From Piper betle (Eukaryota; Streptophyta; Magnoliopsida; Piperales; Piperaceae), in NCBI GenBank assembly GCA_033002965.1, contig JAURVB010014405.1:124001-188000 (forward strand): a stretch of DNA of 64,000 nucleotides, written 5' to 3'. The first letter of the stretch is position 1, and each line of letters opens with the position of its first letter. This document shows positions 1-12,069 of the stretch, piece after piece. The position numbers were made by a program, and so were the translations under genes. A model generated the notes under the pieces. The model was not told where the DNA came from. It made no database searches and saw nothing but the letters and a program-made list of their open reading frames with translations.

Positions 1-508
1 GTCTTGCCTTGTACCTTGGTTATGAGTTACCTTCTTCATGCTTAAGCCGATAAACCCACTTGTTCTTCAAGACCTTTCTCCCCTTATGAAGATTCACAAG
101 CTCATAAGTTTTGTTCTCATGCAATGACTTTAGTTCTTCTCGCATGACACTTACCCATTTGTCTTTCTCTTGGTGACTAAGAACTTCACTGAAGTCTTCA
201 GGCTCACCACTTTCTGTGAGAGTCACATAAGTAGATTTTGGATACTTTGTGGATGGCTTAACAATTCTACCAAATTTTGTTCTAGTAGCATCAGCCTCCC
301 CTTGATCAACAACCTGATCACCATCATGTACTTGTTCATCAACAACATCAGGTACTGTATCATTAGTAATATCATTATCCTCACCTTCATTGTCACGAGG
401 CAAAGAAATAGGAATGTCATCTCCGACTTCTTCATTAATCTGTTCAGCAACATCTTGAATAATATCATCTACAACCGTTGGAGGAGCAGATGAAGTCTTA
501 ACCTTCAC
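1..508 (-). pseudogene. Copia reverse transcriptase, N-terminal part
   Basis: After an acidic linker rich in D, E and V, the sequence enters the reverse transcriptase domain with WVSVMREELKSLHENKTYEL and KNKWVYRLKHE, the standard opening of copia RVT_2. It is in frame with the integrase piece but separated by a TAG near 520. The frame ends around position 20. The polymerase catalytic YVDD region would lie left of the window, so its state cannot be judged. Confidence 0.9.
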
Positions 509-517
509 AACATAATC

Positions 518-1312
518 CTAGGTACCACTTTGGGTAATTGTTTCATTCCCAAAGTCCTCTAGAAACTGGTTTTCTTGAAACACCACATCCCGCCTTCGAA
601 CAATCTTCTTCTCCTTAGGATCCCAAAGTCTGAAACTAAACTCTTTATCCCCATAACCTAGAAATATGCATTCAAATGTCCTAGAATCAAGCTTAGACCT
701 TAGTTCCTTTGGCATATGTACACAGGCTTTACAGCCAAACACCCTTAAATGAGTGTATTTTACCTTCCTACCAGTCCAAAATTTTTCTGGAACATCTCCA
801 TCTAAAGCAAGTGTAAGAGATCTATTAATTAAATAACAAGCAGTATAAACAGCTTCAGCCCAAAATCCTTTAGGTAATTTTGCCATAGATAACATACACC
901 TAACCCTTTCTTGAATTGTTATGTTCATTCTCTTAGCAACTCCATTCAATTGTGGCGTATATGGAACAGTCTTCTCATGCCGAATGACATGTTTGTCACA
1001 GTAAACATGAAACTCATTAGAACAATATTCACCTCCATTATCACTTCTCAAACATTGCAAAGTCTTCCCTATTTATCTCTCTACAAGAACATGAAATAAT
1101 TTAAAAGTATTATACACATCACTTTTATTCTTAAAACAGTAGCACCATACCTTCCTTGAAGCATCATCAATAAAAGTGACAAAATAAGAGGCTCCACCAA
1201 GAGACTTTATCTCCATTGGATCACAGACATCAGAATGTACAAGTTCAAGTATTTGTGTCTTCCTTTTGCCTGTGGATACAAAAGAAGCTCTACATTTTTT
1301 CCAGCCAAACAA
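518..1312 (-). pseudogene. Copia integrase core with altered catalytic Glu
   Basis: Two open pieces in one frame (1312-1073 and 1060-518) are split by an in-frame stop at about 1070-1072. The first catalytic Asp is in LELVHSDVC and the second in LRSDNGGEY. The third catalytic residue should be Glu in the family motif NGVAERKN; here the sequence reads NGVAKRMN, so it is Lys (codon at 932-934). The C-terminal part carries the copia hallmarks LRVFGCKACVH and CIFLGYGDKEF. It would insert the cDNA into the genome; stop and catalytic change make this copy dead. Confidence 0.9.
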
Positions 1313-1920
1313 TGATCACAAGAGCTTAGTGTTGTCCTATCAAGTTGTGGAAGATAGTTTTTCTTTTTCAAAAATTCTAGCCCCTTCTTACTCATGTGTC
1401 CCAACCTTCTATGCCACAAATTAGCTGTGAGAGTAGTAGAGGTAACATTAACCTCCCCATGAACCAGACTAGATGTAGTCCTATAAAGACCACCACACTT
1501 CTTCCCTTTAGCAACCACTAGAGAACCTTTCACCAATTTCCATAAGCCACATGAAAATTTTGAAACATAGCCCTTATCATCTAGCATACCTATTGACATC
1601 AAGTTCAATCTTAAATCGGGAATATGACGCACATTTTTCAAAACAAGTTGGCAACCAAAATCTATCATAATATGCACATCACCATGACCAATAATTTTAG
1701 AAGTCCCATTATTACCCATCTTCACCACACCTAGATCAGCAGTCACATAGGTATTGAAGAAATCTCTACATGGAGTAGCATGAAACGATGCACTAGAATC
1801 AATCACCCAACTAATATCATCATTAGTTGTCAAACAATCATTTCCATCATCAAGTATAATTAGTATATCTTCTGTTGTAACATTGGCAGTCTTATCATCT
1901 TCACTCTTATTGTCAAGCAC
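1207..1920 (-). pseudogene. Copia protease and GAG-pre-integrase region
   Basis: The stretch holds the copia aspartic protease motif as WVIDSSASFHA. The usual D-S-G-A is D-S-S-A here, so the glycine of the catalytic loop is changed. After about 90 residues comes the GAG-pre-integrase zinc-binding region (LWHRRLGHMSKKGLEFL, then CDHCLAGK). It is in the same frame as gag at 2709, as expected of a single polyprotein. The frame is lost near 1300 in an A run, where one base appears to be missing, and the integrase continues in another frame. Confidence 0.85.
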
Positions 1921-2187
1921 CTTACCATTTCTTAGATCTTTCTTGTATTTGTAACAATTCTACTTCTTATGGCCAACTTTATCACAATAAAAGCACTTGA
2001 AGGTCTTGTTTCTAGATTTAAACCTTCCTCTACTTTTATCTCTTCCACTTGGATTCCTACTCTTTGATCTTCCCCGAGAACTAAATTCAGAAACCAAAGA
2101 TTGAGAGGAATTAGAGAAGGTTACCTATTGTGTTTTCCTTTTCACTTCTTCACTCAAAAGACAACTTGAAACCATATCAAAAGTCAG

Positions 2188-2782
2188 CTACTTGTCAGAA
2201 TTATTCAAGGAAATAACTAAAGGTTCCCAAGATTCTGGTAAAGTATTCATTAATAGACAAGCTTGCCAAGCATCATCAAAAGGCATATTCAAACTAGATA
2301 ATTGAGTTAATATACCTTGCATTTCATTGATGTAGGTACTGACTTTTGTCCCATCCTTATACCGAAGATTCATCAACCTTCTGACTAGCAAATTTTGGTT
2401 TCTAGGAGTGTCTCTCTCATACATATACAAGAGCTTATCCCAAAGTTCCTTAGATGTCTTTGTTCTAGTCACATGGTTATATACATTCTGTTCTAACCAT
2501 TGCCTGATCAAAGCCATGCATTTTTTGTCCATCATGATCCATTCTGTCATGACACTCGACTCAGCCTTAGCAGTAGGTAGAGGAGGAGGAATCGAAAGAG
2601 CCTTCCCTTCATCAGTCACAACCGGAGTAGCACTCAACAGTGGACTGGTTGACTCAAGAGGACCAAGAATTGGGTCATATAAATCCTTAGTGAATAAATA
2701 ATCAATCATACGACCCCTTCCAGTAATGCCAATTAGACTTACCCTTAAAGGTGACTATCTTAACATGTTTCTCATCATTCAT
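2188..2782 (-). pseudogene. Copia gag (UBN2-type), frameshifted near start
   Basis: The probable start is the ATG at 2780-2782 (MNDEKHVKIV, then NWHYWKG, a typical copia gag opening). One extra base near 2714 moves the frame into the open stretch from 2709, which continues as RMIDYLF. The rest matches copia gag of the UBN2 type: a KELWDKLLYMYE segment, then RRLMNLRYKDGTKVSTYI and LLMNTLPESWEPL. It would form the virus-like particle of the element. The downstream zinc knuckle (CFYC, GH, C) at about 1940-1985 is in the same frame but contains an in-frame TAG before its last cysteine. Confidence 0.85.
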
Positions 2783-2833
2783 CTTGACACAAAATGTTAC
2801 TACCCAAAAATAAGACAAACAAAAGAACCAAAG

Positions 2834-2846
2834 CTATGATACCGCT
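2834..2846 (-). other. Primer-binding site (initiator Met tRNA type)
   Basis: Directly inside the LTR the minus strand reads GCGGTATCATAGC. This resembles TGGTATCAGAGC, the usual plant retrotransposon site complementary to the 3' end of initiator methionine tRNA, with two changes. Confidence 0.75.
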
Positions 2847-3473
2847 TGTTGGGAAATAGACACGCTAGCGGAAAGTACCCAGAAAATATTTCCCCTCAAG
2901 ATGAAATGAAAACAAATATAAGATGAATAGGAGACACCAAGATTAAAAAATGGATGGAAACTTTCTTCCAAATTAGGAAAAAAGAAAACCAACCTACTCA
3001 ATCAACTTTGATTAAGAAAATCTCTTACAATCAAGTATCGAATAAACGTTTGAGAAAACTCTCCTAATACAAATTAAACCAATAACAAGATCTAGAATAT
3101 ACAATTCTTGAAAAATACAATATTTGAGAAATTGAGAAATTAACATACACCTCAAAAGAAAATTGGATCAACCTCATACCTTGGATTAAGACCTCGACTT
3201 CAACTTGAGATGATGAAAAACTTCTCTACACTCTCCCTTTATGAGCCAAATGTGCTAAAAACTCTCAAGAGGATGTTCTGTTTAACATCAACAGACTTCT
3301 CCTTTATATAGAAGAATATGAGTAGAATTCTAGAAATCGCCTTATTAAACTTCTATAGAAAAGGACGGAATCACACATAGGTATACGAAACACCAACCAT
3401 TAGTGTGATAAACTGAAAAGCCAAAACTTACAATTGAGTTCTTCCAATACGAATGGGTGAGGGAAACTCAACA
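2847..3473 (-). repeat. 5' LTR of the left copia element
   Basis: On the plus strand the segment starts TGTTGGGAAATAG and ends CTCAACA, giving TG...CA termini with a short TGTTG/CAACA inverted repeat. It abuts the primer-binding site at its low-coordinate end. Its last 250 bases recur at 63553-63803, directly before a polypyrimidine tract and copia RNase H coding sequence, which fixes this end as an LTR terminus. A diverged copy of its middle part also lies at about 13910-14160. Confidence 0.9.
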
Positions 3474-4626
3474 CTCCTCAGCATCAGGGCTCCTCCTCGC
3501 TTCTCTTCTCCTCGGCAGTTTCACATCTTATTTACTGCATGTATTCACAGCTCTAAGCCTCCTCTTCTCTACTTCTACTAGTGGGGTATTTATCGATGGA
3601 GTGCACCTCAATTCTTCCCTCGGTGGTTCCACGATTCATGGCTACTGATTCAAACCAAACTCGTCAAAGGGCAGGCCAACTCTCATTCTTATCTTTCTCC
3701 TGGCATGTAGGAACCACTCAAGATTCTTTATTCAATAACGATAGTTTTATGGGGTCAACCTGCTATGGACCATGACTTAGATCGAGACAGGTGTGAGCAG
3801 GTATGGTTGGTCGATGGTAAAAAGATTGCATTTGTACCAAACACCATTAACAACCCGGAATTTCTGTCACTCATTACCACCTAAAACAATTCGTCCTAAT
3901 TAGTCAAAATTAACTAACTTAGTCATCTCAATGATTAACCAAACTATTAGATTTTATCCCGCTAGGTAGTATATACGAGACTGGCCAATGAAATTAACTA
4001 ATTCGGAGGTAGTGACTTTAAAGATAGATTTTAATTGAACGAGAAGATAAACAATAATAATATTTTTTTTGTACTTTAATTGGTTAAATTTCTTACTCTT
4101 TGATCAGAGGCCAAAGTTCTCCTTTTTAATAATAAAGAGCGGACATATCCTCATCTTAAATAGATAAACAAGATAATAAACTTTAATCCTATTATTAACA
4201 TGTTTTGTGATTTGTGATGAGACATGTATTCTCTATTATTCAATTATTGGTCTCTAATTAGGTGTTAACTGTCATATCTTTAATTGATGCGGTTTAATGA
4301 TGTACTAGAATGAAAGTGGAAGTAATAATACTCTTAGTCCAACAAACTCTAACAAATTGATCATTTGCTAACTTAAACAAGTAAAACAAATGCAAATCAC
4401 TTGAAAGATGTAATTTTCATGTAAATAACAAATATAGTTATAAAATAAAACCCGCTGAAAGGAAAAAATATATCTTCTCATGGAATCATTTAACCCTTAT
4501 TAGGTAAGACTCGCGTTGTACATTGATTAAAGCTAATAAATAGGTAGCTAACCAGATTCGAATAATTAAATTCGAGTGAAGCAATTAAACAATAATTAAT
4601 CAAATTAATTAACAAATACGGAAGAG
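3474..4626. other. Intergenic DNA between copia and gypsy elements
   Basis: No coding family is recognisable. The first 250 bases are pyrimidine-rich with only short ORFs; from 3900 on the DNA is AT-rich. It may be older repeat material but I see no termini. Confidence 0.5.
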
Positions 4627-7308
4627 TGTAACACTCCAATTTGGTTCACCCATGAACCGGATTGAAAATGCTACCAGCGATAGAACAATTCACTAATCTA
4701 CTTAATTAAGTTAAGCTAACTCGGATCTGCCCTCGACATCTTAAGATGGTGATACATACATTTAATGCATAAATGAGATACGTAGGTTCTAACGTGGCTT
4801 TAGATGAATGCTATGATATTCCATCCACATTCAAAACAATGCAAACTTATTCAAAGTTTGAAAAACAACAATTTTTAAAACAAAACGAATATAGTCTTCC
4901 CTAAAAGTGCAATAGGGACCATCCAGTTAACGACAAACAATATGTATATATAACAATAAAAATGTAAAACAATGCCAAAGCATTTAATTTTCACGTACAA
5001 TCACATCATATTCATCTTTATTTGCATGAGTAGGGTGTTGACCACATTAGATAACCCTGATCAATTCTAATCAAGATAATCAACACACACAGATCAGATC
5101 ATTATTTTCACACCAAACATTTCCTACAACAAATCATCATAACATTTATCCATCATAATTCATAGCAATTTATCACATTACAATTTCCATTCCATTTGGT
5201 AGGTACATGTGTGCATGGTGTATCACTATTTATCCGTAGTCCCAACAGCGCTCAGTCATTTTGGTTCCCATTTATATATATAATACAAAAACATAAGTAA
5301 ATAGTGTTACTGGTCTAGAAATAACTAATAATCAAACTAGCATAGGAGAGCTAACTCTCCTGTTAAATGAAATCATTGATAAACTTCTGCATTAGAATCT
5401 CTCATAAGGGCACAAATCAGTAACCGTTAGCCTCGGCTCGACAACATCTCATTCTGACTTGTTAATGACTTGGCATTTTTAAACTGACTTTTGTGCGGGA
5501 AAATCAATTATACTAAAGCCGTCTACATCCTCTGTATCATTCCTAGCCCTGATTATAGAGGCCAAATATTCTCACGCAGGCGCCCTTAGTACCCTTTGAA
5601 TCAACAAGTCTAGACATGTATTACATTGTAGTGCTCAGAATCCTCCACACTTTTTTGGGTTTGAGGAACTTGAAGGTTGAGTTGTCAAGATCCCTCAGGA
5701 ATGGAATGACCCGCTCAACAATCTATAACACGCTATGACTTGTACATGCAACCGTTCGTTGTGTGCATGAATCGACTTTCCCTTGCTTCACGTCTCATTG
5801 AAAAACCCAAACAAACAATATGTATGTAGGCCTGGGTAGGTATTGTAATATAGTAGGCTCGAAGGCATCATGATCTGGATCTGAGTTTTCAAAAATAAAC
5901 TCGAGGGATCTCATCCTTGAGGGTTATTAATCCACAAATTTGTATGACTAAATGACCTGTGTGGAGTGGGATAGGATAAATCCACCACTTGACACGTTTG
6001 CTTACCTGTTTAAATAAATCATGATAGAGTGAGAAGCCAAACAAGAAGCAAGTCCTAAACGGACTTGGTAGAAGCTCTAATCGTGTCCACGCGCCTAGGC
6101 AACGAGCTCATATTCCGTACCTACACATTAAAACTAAAAGCTAATGCCCGCTATGAAGTATTCACACATCCTAACTAACATACTCAATCATAGCACTCAC
6201 ATCAATCCACATCAAGATTTTCTAGGCTACGTTTCAGTTAATTAACAATTCATGCTTAATTTACTTAATTAGTTCATTAGCATTTATTTCAATACAATTT
6301 AAATCATATAAATTCATTTTATTTACAATCAAAATATTTTATCCTGCTAATCAATCAAATCTTAGCATGTTATGCTAATAATTACCAATTTTAAATAATT
6401 ATGTTAGAGTTTATTATACCTCGCATCGTCGGCAATCGGTGACGATTAGGGTTTGTCGTGATGTTCGTAACTCAAATTTGGTACTCGACTGTGTATGAAG
6501 TTCGATCGGATTCAGTTGGATGAATTCGATGAAAATCGGTGATATTCAGTAAATTCCAATGAATCCGGTTTCTTGGTAGTTTCCGGCGATTTTTCAATAG
6601 CTTTTCGGCCGTTTTCTGACAAATTTTCTGGCGAGGTGATTGGAGCTGTGGGTTGGCACCGGCTTAGCAAGGGCAACAGTAGCAGCAATAATTGGGGGTC
6701 AACTGGGGTCGCTCGGCTTGCCTGATCAGTCCTTGCCTGTACTCGACAGAGGTAGGTGGCATTGATTAGTGGTGGTGCTATGGCTGAAGGAGGGGTTGGA
6801 GTTGTGGATTGGGGTGGCAATTGGTGGAGAGGGAGTAAAGGTCTAGGTGAGGCTTTGGGTGGTGATTTTGTAAATAAAAGTTGACTCAACTCTGACTCAA
6901 GTCAAAAATAATAATTAACTCTTAATACATTAAAAAAATTCAGAAAAAATATGACAAAATCCCATAAAATATAATATACTCAATAACATCAAAATGACAT
7001 GCTCTATACCTAATAACCTACCCAAACTGCAATGTAACGCATCCTAATGAGTTATTCGGCATAAAAACAATTACACGATCAAATACATAAAAAAATAAGT
7101 GCATACATTTATATACTCTGGTAACTCATTTCTCATCATTGTTTCTGATGTTATCATTATATACTTGGGTACACTTGACCCTTATCACTCATAACACATG
7201 GTTAGCCTCGACTCAGTATGCGGGTCATGAAACTGACTTGACTCGAACCGACGATTGAACTGACTAGTTTGCTAATGTAAAAATCTGAATCGAATCACAG
7301 GTTTTACA
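4627..7308 (-). repeat. 3' LTR of the gypsy element
   Basis: Starts TGTAACACTCCAATTTGG and ends GGTTTTACA. It aligns along its length with 11714-15937, for example the block at 5820-6120 against 12940-13160 plus 14347-14470. It is followed by ACCTTCCCTCCTT, the complement of a polypurine tract, which identifies it as the 3' LTR of a minus-strand element. Short ORFs in its GC-rich part (6510-6890) are not genes. Confidence 0.9.
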
Positions 7309-7439
7309 ACCTTCCCTCCTTAGAAAAATTTTGTCCTTGAAATTTTACCTAAGGAAGTTTCAAACTCATCTATAATCTGAAAGAACGAAGTCTTAACTAT
7401 AGTAACTGGTCATGAAGTTGGTTGCTCGAATATCTCTAG

Positions 7440-8360
7440 ATATCTCTTCCTTGTGTCATCTTCGCATTTCCATGTGGATTCTTCAACTCCCCGTCAAGTC
7501 CATTACACTCGTACTAGAGAAACATCTTTTTTTCCAAAGAATCTTCACTCGACAATCCAAAATTTGAACTGAATCTTTTGGATATGTCAGGTCTGGTTGC
7601 AATTCTATATCTCTGTAACTGACAATATGAGAGTTGTCTGGATAGTACACCTTCAATAATGACACATGGAAGACATTGTGCATAGTTGATAGATGAGGCG
7701 ACAATACTAGCCTGTAAATTACTGGTCCAATGTGCTTGATCACATCAAATGGTCTGGTATATCACAGACTGAGTTTTCCACGTGCCCGAATCTCATGTTT
7801 CACTTAGTCAGAAAGACCTTTAGGGGAATGTGATCTCCTAACACGAAATGAACCTCACGTTTGTGCTGATCGGCATAACTTTTCTGTCTATCTTGAGTTG
7901 ACCTCATTCTCTTCCTGATCTGCATTACTACCTCTTGGATCATTTCTAGCCCAACTACCATTAGTTCACTGCCGCATAGTGCCTCATATGGTGCCATTCC
8001 AATTGTCGTCTGATAACTGTTGTTGTAAGATAACTCTAATAAAGGTAAATGCTCTTCCCAATTTCCTTCGAAGTCTAGAATGCAAGGTCAGAGCAAATCC
8101 TCTATGATCTTTATGGTTCTCTCAATCTGCCCATCCGTTTGAGAGTGAAAAGTTGTGCTAAATCTCGACTCAGTGCCCATAGATGTCTAGAAAGCTTTCC
8201 TGAATCAAGATGTGCAATCACTGACTCAATTATTTATCTTTCTCCTGTGCAACCTTGATTTGTTCAAGTACACTTGGTTGAATAGCCAGCTGTGCCATCA
8301 TTTTAACCAATTATCTCCAGCCAATAGCACGTTGAGTCATTGACATTGCTGCCAATCCTG
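7440..8360 (-). pseudogene. Gypsy integrase C-terminal part and chromodomain-like tail
   Basis: The piece at 7997-7800 has MAPYEALCG and RQKSYADQHKREV, typical of the end of the gypsy integrase core. The piece at 7743-7483 has YRLVLSPHLSTMHNVFHVSL and then VQILDCRVKILWKK, the boundary into the chromodomain-like segment of Tekay/Del chromoviruses, which in the family directs integration to marked chromatin. Remains of the chromodomain (IHMEMRR, HKEEISRD) continue below 7500 with a stop. The pieces are split by frame changes and deletions. Confidence 0.85.
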
Positions 8361-8479
8361 TTAAGCTTTAAACTGGCTTCTTGGTAAGAGCATTTGTTAC
8401 CACATTCACTCTACCCTAGTGGTATGCTATGTCGATCTCATAGTCCGATAACAAATCCAATCATCTTCTCTAGTGATCA

Positions 8480-9480
8480 ATCAAGGGTTTAAAAGATGTT
8501 CCATACAAGTAATGCCTCCATATTCTGAGGTGAATATGGCTGTTGCAAGCTCTAGGTCGTGTGTAAAATAGTTACGCTCATGCACCTTGAGCTGATGAGA
8601 TGAATAGGCTATAGCCTTATCCTTCTGCATCAAAACACAATCTAGACCAATACCTGAGGCATCTGTGTAAGCTACAAAATCCTCGTGTCCTTCTGGCAAT
8701 GTGAGGATAGGCACCAAAGTCATTCTCTACTTCAGCATCTTGAAACTTTGCTCACATTCATTTGTCCATCTGAATCATTCCTCCTTCCTAGTCAGCTATG
8801 TGAGAAGGGCTTCTATGCAAGAGAAACCTTTAATGAACCATTTATAGTATCCAGCTAGGCCTAGGAAACTCTGAACCTCTATAGGGGTCTTCGGCTGTTC
8901 CCACTGTACTAATGCTTTTATTTTGGCTGGATCTACTGAGCTACTTACTGCTAAGAGATGTGGCCGAGAAAGTTCACTTTTGATAGCCAAAAACTACATT
9001 ACAAAAATTTCCCATATAATCTATGCACTCGCAGTGTCTGTAGTACATGCTCTTCCTTAGATGAAGAGTATAGCAGTATGTCGTCTACGAAGACGATCAC
9101 AAACTTGTCTAAATATGAACTACACACTCAAATCATCAAGCCCATAAATGCTAGTGGAGCATTGGTCAATCCAAAAGGGATGACCAAAAACTCGTAGTGG
9201 TCATATCTGGTCCTAAATGCAGTCTTTTGGATGTCCTTTGCACTAATCTTCATCTAGTAGTATCTTGACCTCAAATAAATCTTCAAGAAGGCAACTGATG
9301 TTCTCAACTGGTCGAATAGATCATCAATACAAGGAATAGGTTATCTGTTCGTAATAGTTGCATGGTTTAGCATTCTGTAATCGATGCATAAACGCGTGCT
9401 TCTATCCTTCTTCCTCACGAATAACACTAGTGCACCATATGAAGAGACACTCAGTCTGATGAATCCTTGATCCAATAGTG
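8480..9480 (-). pseudogene. Gypsy reverse transcriptase and RNase H
   Basis: Read on the minus strand, 9480-8990 gives [33 protein letters not shown] and the polymerase active site [13 protein letters not shown] (about 9070-9107). The two catalytic Asp are kept, but there are scattered stops. The RT thumb follows at 8990-8796 (FLGLAGYYKWFIKGFS), then RNase H at 8723-8481 with [17 protein letters not shown], which keeps the first catalytic Asp. Together they would copy the element RNA into DNA. Confidence 0.9.
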
Positions 9481-9799
9481 TCTGTAACTATTCTTTGAGT
9501 TCCTTGAGCTCAAGAGGTGTCATTCTGTACGGAGCTCTAGAGATCAGTGTTGTGCATGACATGACCTCAATGGCAAAGTTAACTTTTCTGTCTAGTGGCA
9601 ATTGAGTAATCCCATTTGGATATATGTCAGCAAATTCTCTAACCACTGGAATCTGCTCAATGTTCTGCTTGTCCCCTTAGCTACTCTGCTCATCCAAAAC
9701 TAATGCTATCATTATCAGCTCACTGCCTCAATCTAACTGTCTCAATGCATTCTGATAGGATATCTATTCTTATTCTCTATCTTTGCCCTAACCTTGGCA

Positions 9800-10110
9800 G
9801 AAAAGTGGCATCTTCTGTGGTGGAAAGTCACCATCTTTCTTTGACAATCTATCATCTCTCCTTGCTTGGACATCCATTTCATTCCAAATATCACATCAAA
9901 TTCTTATAACTTGAACAATATCAAATCAACTGCAAGTTGTCGCAATTGAATTTCAATATGGACATTATGCACACACTCGTCCATAGTTATCACATTACCA
10001 GTGGGAGTGGACATTAATAGTGAATGTCCTAACTCTTCTATTTTACATCCAATTTTACTTGTGTGCATGTATGAAATAAATGAGTGCATGCAACCAGACT
10101 AAAGTAAGTC
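9800..10110 (-). pseudogene. Gypsy retropepsin-like protease, catalytic Asp lost
   Basis: The minus strand gives HSFIS, GHSLLMSTPTGNVIT and then EFDVIFGMKWM, the standard layout of the gypsy protease. The family catalytic motif D-S-G just before HSFIS reads stop-S-G here: TAG at 10099-10101 replaces the Asp codon. This copy could not process its polyprotein. Confidence 0.8.
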
Positions 10111-10249
10111 CCGTGTAGGTACAAAGCCTATAAAATGCATACTTGTCACGACTGTCATGTCCTCAAGTGCCTTTGCTACTGTGGTTGAGTACATCCTCAC
10201 TAGCCGTGACTATGCTAGGGTAGGAGATGCTACTAGTAGTACTGCTTGA

Positions 10250-11526
10250 TTCTGGTCCCTCTAATCCCGAGCTGGTAGTACATGTCGTCTACCTCTCTAT
10301 TGTCTAGCCTGCGCTGCAGCCATATCTTCTCTCTAGCTTTATACCCTTTGTTGCTGTCTAAGTGGCTATTGTTCTGGCCTTGACCTTGGCCCTGTTGACC
10401 TCTCTACTATCGCTGATGCTGGGGAGCTAGAAATTGTAATTCTTGGTTGAGGCGGTAGAAGTGCCAAATGTTGTGGAGGCCTTTATAAAAATTCTCTATC
10501 CTCCTTCATTCAGTTGGAACCAAATTTAGTGCAAAACTTTCTAGAGCTCTAAACCTGGCCTCATATTACACCACTGTCATGGGACCCTGCTTCAGTGTCT
10601 GGAATTCCTGCTCCTTTCTCTTCCTAAGATCTAGCGGAAAGTATTTCCCATTGAACTCCCCTTTAAGCTTTTCTCAAGTGATGTCTTGAGGTTGTAAGTG
10701 GGCCAAATATGGAATTTTGCACTAAATCCCACCATATTCTTGCTTCATCATGGAATGGCCCATTAACGATGCGTACACTATAATCCATTGGGCATGCCAT
10801 ACTACCAAACACTCCTATGGCTGATGATATCTACATGAATGCCTCTTCTACATCCAACTTCCCAATGAAAGATTGTCCACCATTCTTCACGAACTTTTCA
10901 TACTGCCATAGTTCCAAATTCCTTGCCTTAGTTGATCGGCTAGATCCTTCTCCTAGCTCAAATTGCGGAAATTGTGGTCATGTACCTGCTCGTACATTAT
11001 TAAATCATGCTCCTCCACTTCCACTTGCAGTCTTCCCACTATTGCTACTGTGGGTCCACTGACATATGGGTCCATTCTTGCCTGAAATAGGGCAAATAGA
11101 GGAGTCGTTGTTGAAGTAGTCCTCTGTTGCAATGATGGAGGAGGCGGCGACAGAGGATGGCAATTGCTGGCTCTCCTCATGCCTCATCATTGTCTACTGG
11201 TCTCTTCTCAAGTCGGGATATTGAAAGGACTATCTATCTGAGCTCTTTCCTAGATTCCCCTTGCTTTCACTGCATCTGTATATGCATCTTAGCCAATCTG
11301 GCAATCGTTGCATCTCTCTCCCATCAACTACTGTTGCTGCAGTGACTGTCGTGACGACAACTCTCATTGTGTTGACTAACCGAGATTGACACATTGGTCT
11401 CTCCTCGTGGCATGGTAGTCCTCGGTTGGCTAAATACTATGTCACTGACACCATGGATGGGACTATCCCATTTGGGCAATGGAGGGGATGGGGCCTTGTT
11501 CTACGTCCTACGACTCTGTCTCGCCA
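10250..11526 (-). pseudogene. Gypsy gag, decayed
   Basis: The likely start is the ATG at 11524-11526, about 170 bases inside the PBS, giving MARQSRRT followed at once by a stop. The stretch lies between PBS and protease, where gag is expected, and has many stops and frame changes. Short plus-strand ORFs at 10817-11345 lie over it and are not supported as genes. Confidence 0.6.
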
Positions 11527-11696
11527 TCCTTCTAGGAATCACTACTCTAACTTAAACACCATGTCATACCACTGATTGGTAAGAAAATCTGCAAACAAAA
11601 ATATTAAGATAGAAATATACCTGTCAGTACAACTCAGAGCAGCTTTTGCATACATGTAACCTGCCATACATCTACTATCTTAATCAACTAAGGGTT

Positions 11697-11712
11697 AGCT
11701 TTGATACCAAGA
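11697..11712 (-). other. Gypsy primer-binding site
   Basis: The minus strand reads TTGGTATCAAAGC two bases inside the 5' LTR, a one-base variant of the initiator Met-tRNA site TGGTATCAGAGC. Confidence 0.8.
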
Positions 11713-12027
11713 CTGTAACACCCCGTTCATGTTCACCCGCAAACCAAATTGGAAATGCTACCGGTGACCAAACCATTCGCTAATCTACTTGATTCGGTTA
11801 AGCTGACTTGGGTGTAACCTTAGCGTCTCAAGATGGTGATGGAAGCAGTCAATGCATTGATGAGATGCTTATGCCCTATCGTGGTTCTAGATGCATGCTA
11901 TGATATGCCAGCCATATTTAAAACACCACAAACTCATTAAAAGTTCGAAAAAGAAGGATTTTTAAAAACAAAATAGACAGAGTCTCCTCTAAAAGTGAAA
12001 TAGGGACCACCTTGTCAACAACAAACA

Positions 12028-12064
<37 letters not shown>
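12028..12064. repeat. (TA)n microsatellite inside the gypsy 5' LTR
   Basis: Almost pure alternating AT. The matching place in the 3' LTR (near 4943) has only a few repeats, so the tract grew after the element inserted. Confidence 0.9.

Positions 12065-12069
<5 letters not shown>

Larger units (their letters stand above)
1..3473 (-). mobile_element. Ty1-copia LTR retrotransposon, decayed, cut by left window edge
   Basis: Read on the minus strand the order is 5' LTR (2847-3473), primer-binding site, gag, zinc knuckle, protease, integrase and the beginning of reverse transcriptase. PR-INT-RT is the Ty1-copia order. The rest of RT, RNase H and the 3' LTR lie beyond position 1. The coding part is broken by an extra base just after the gag start, in-frame stops in and around the zinc knuckle, a one-base loss in an A run near 1300, and in-frame stops near 1070 and 520. 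The element cannot encode a working polyprotein. A related element in the same orientation reaches the right edge of the window. Confidence 0.95.
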
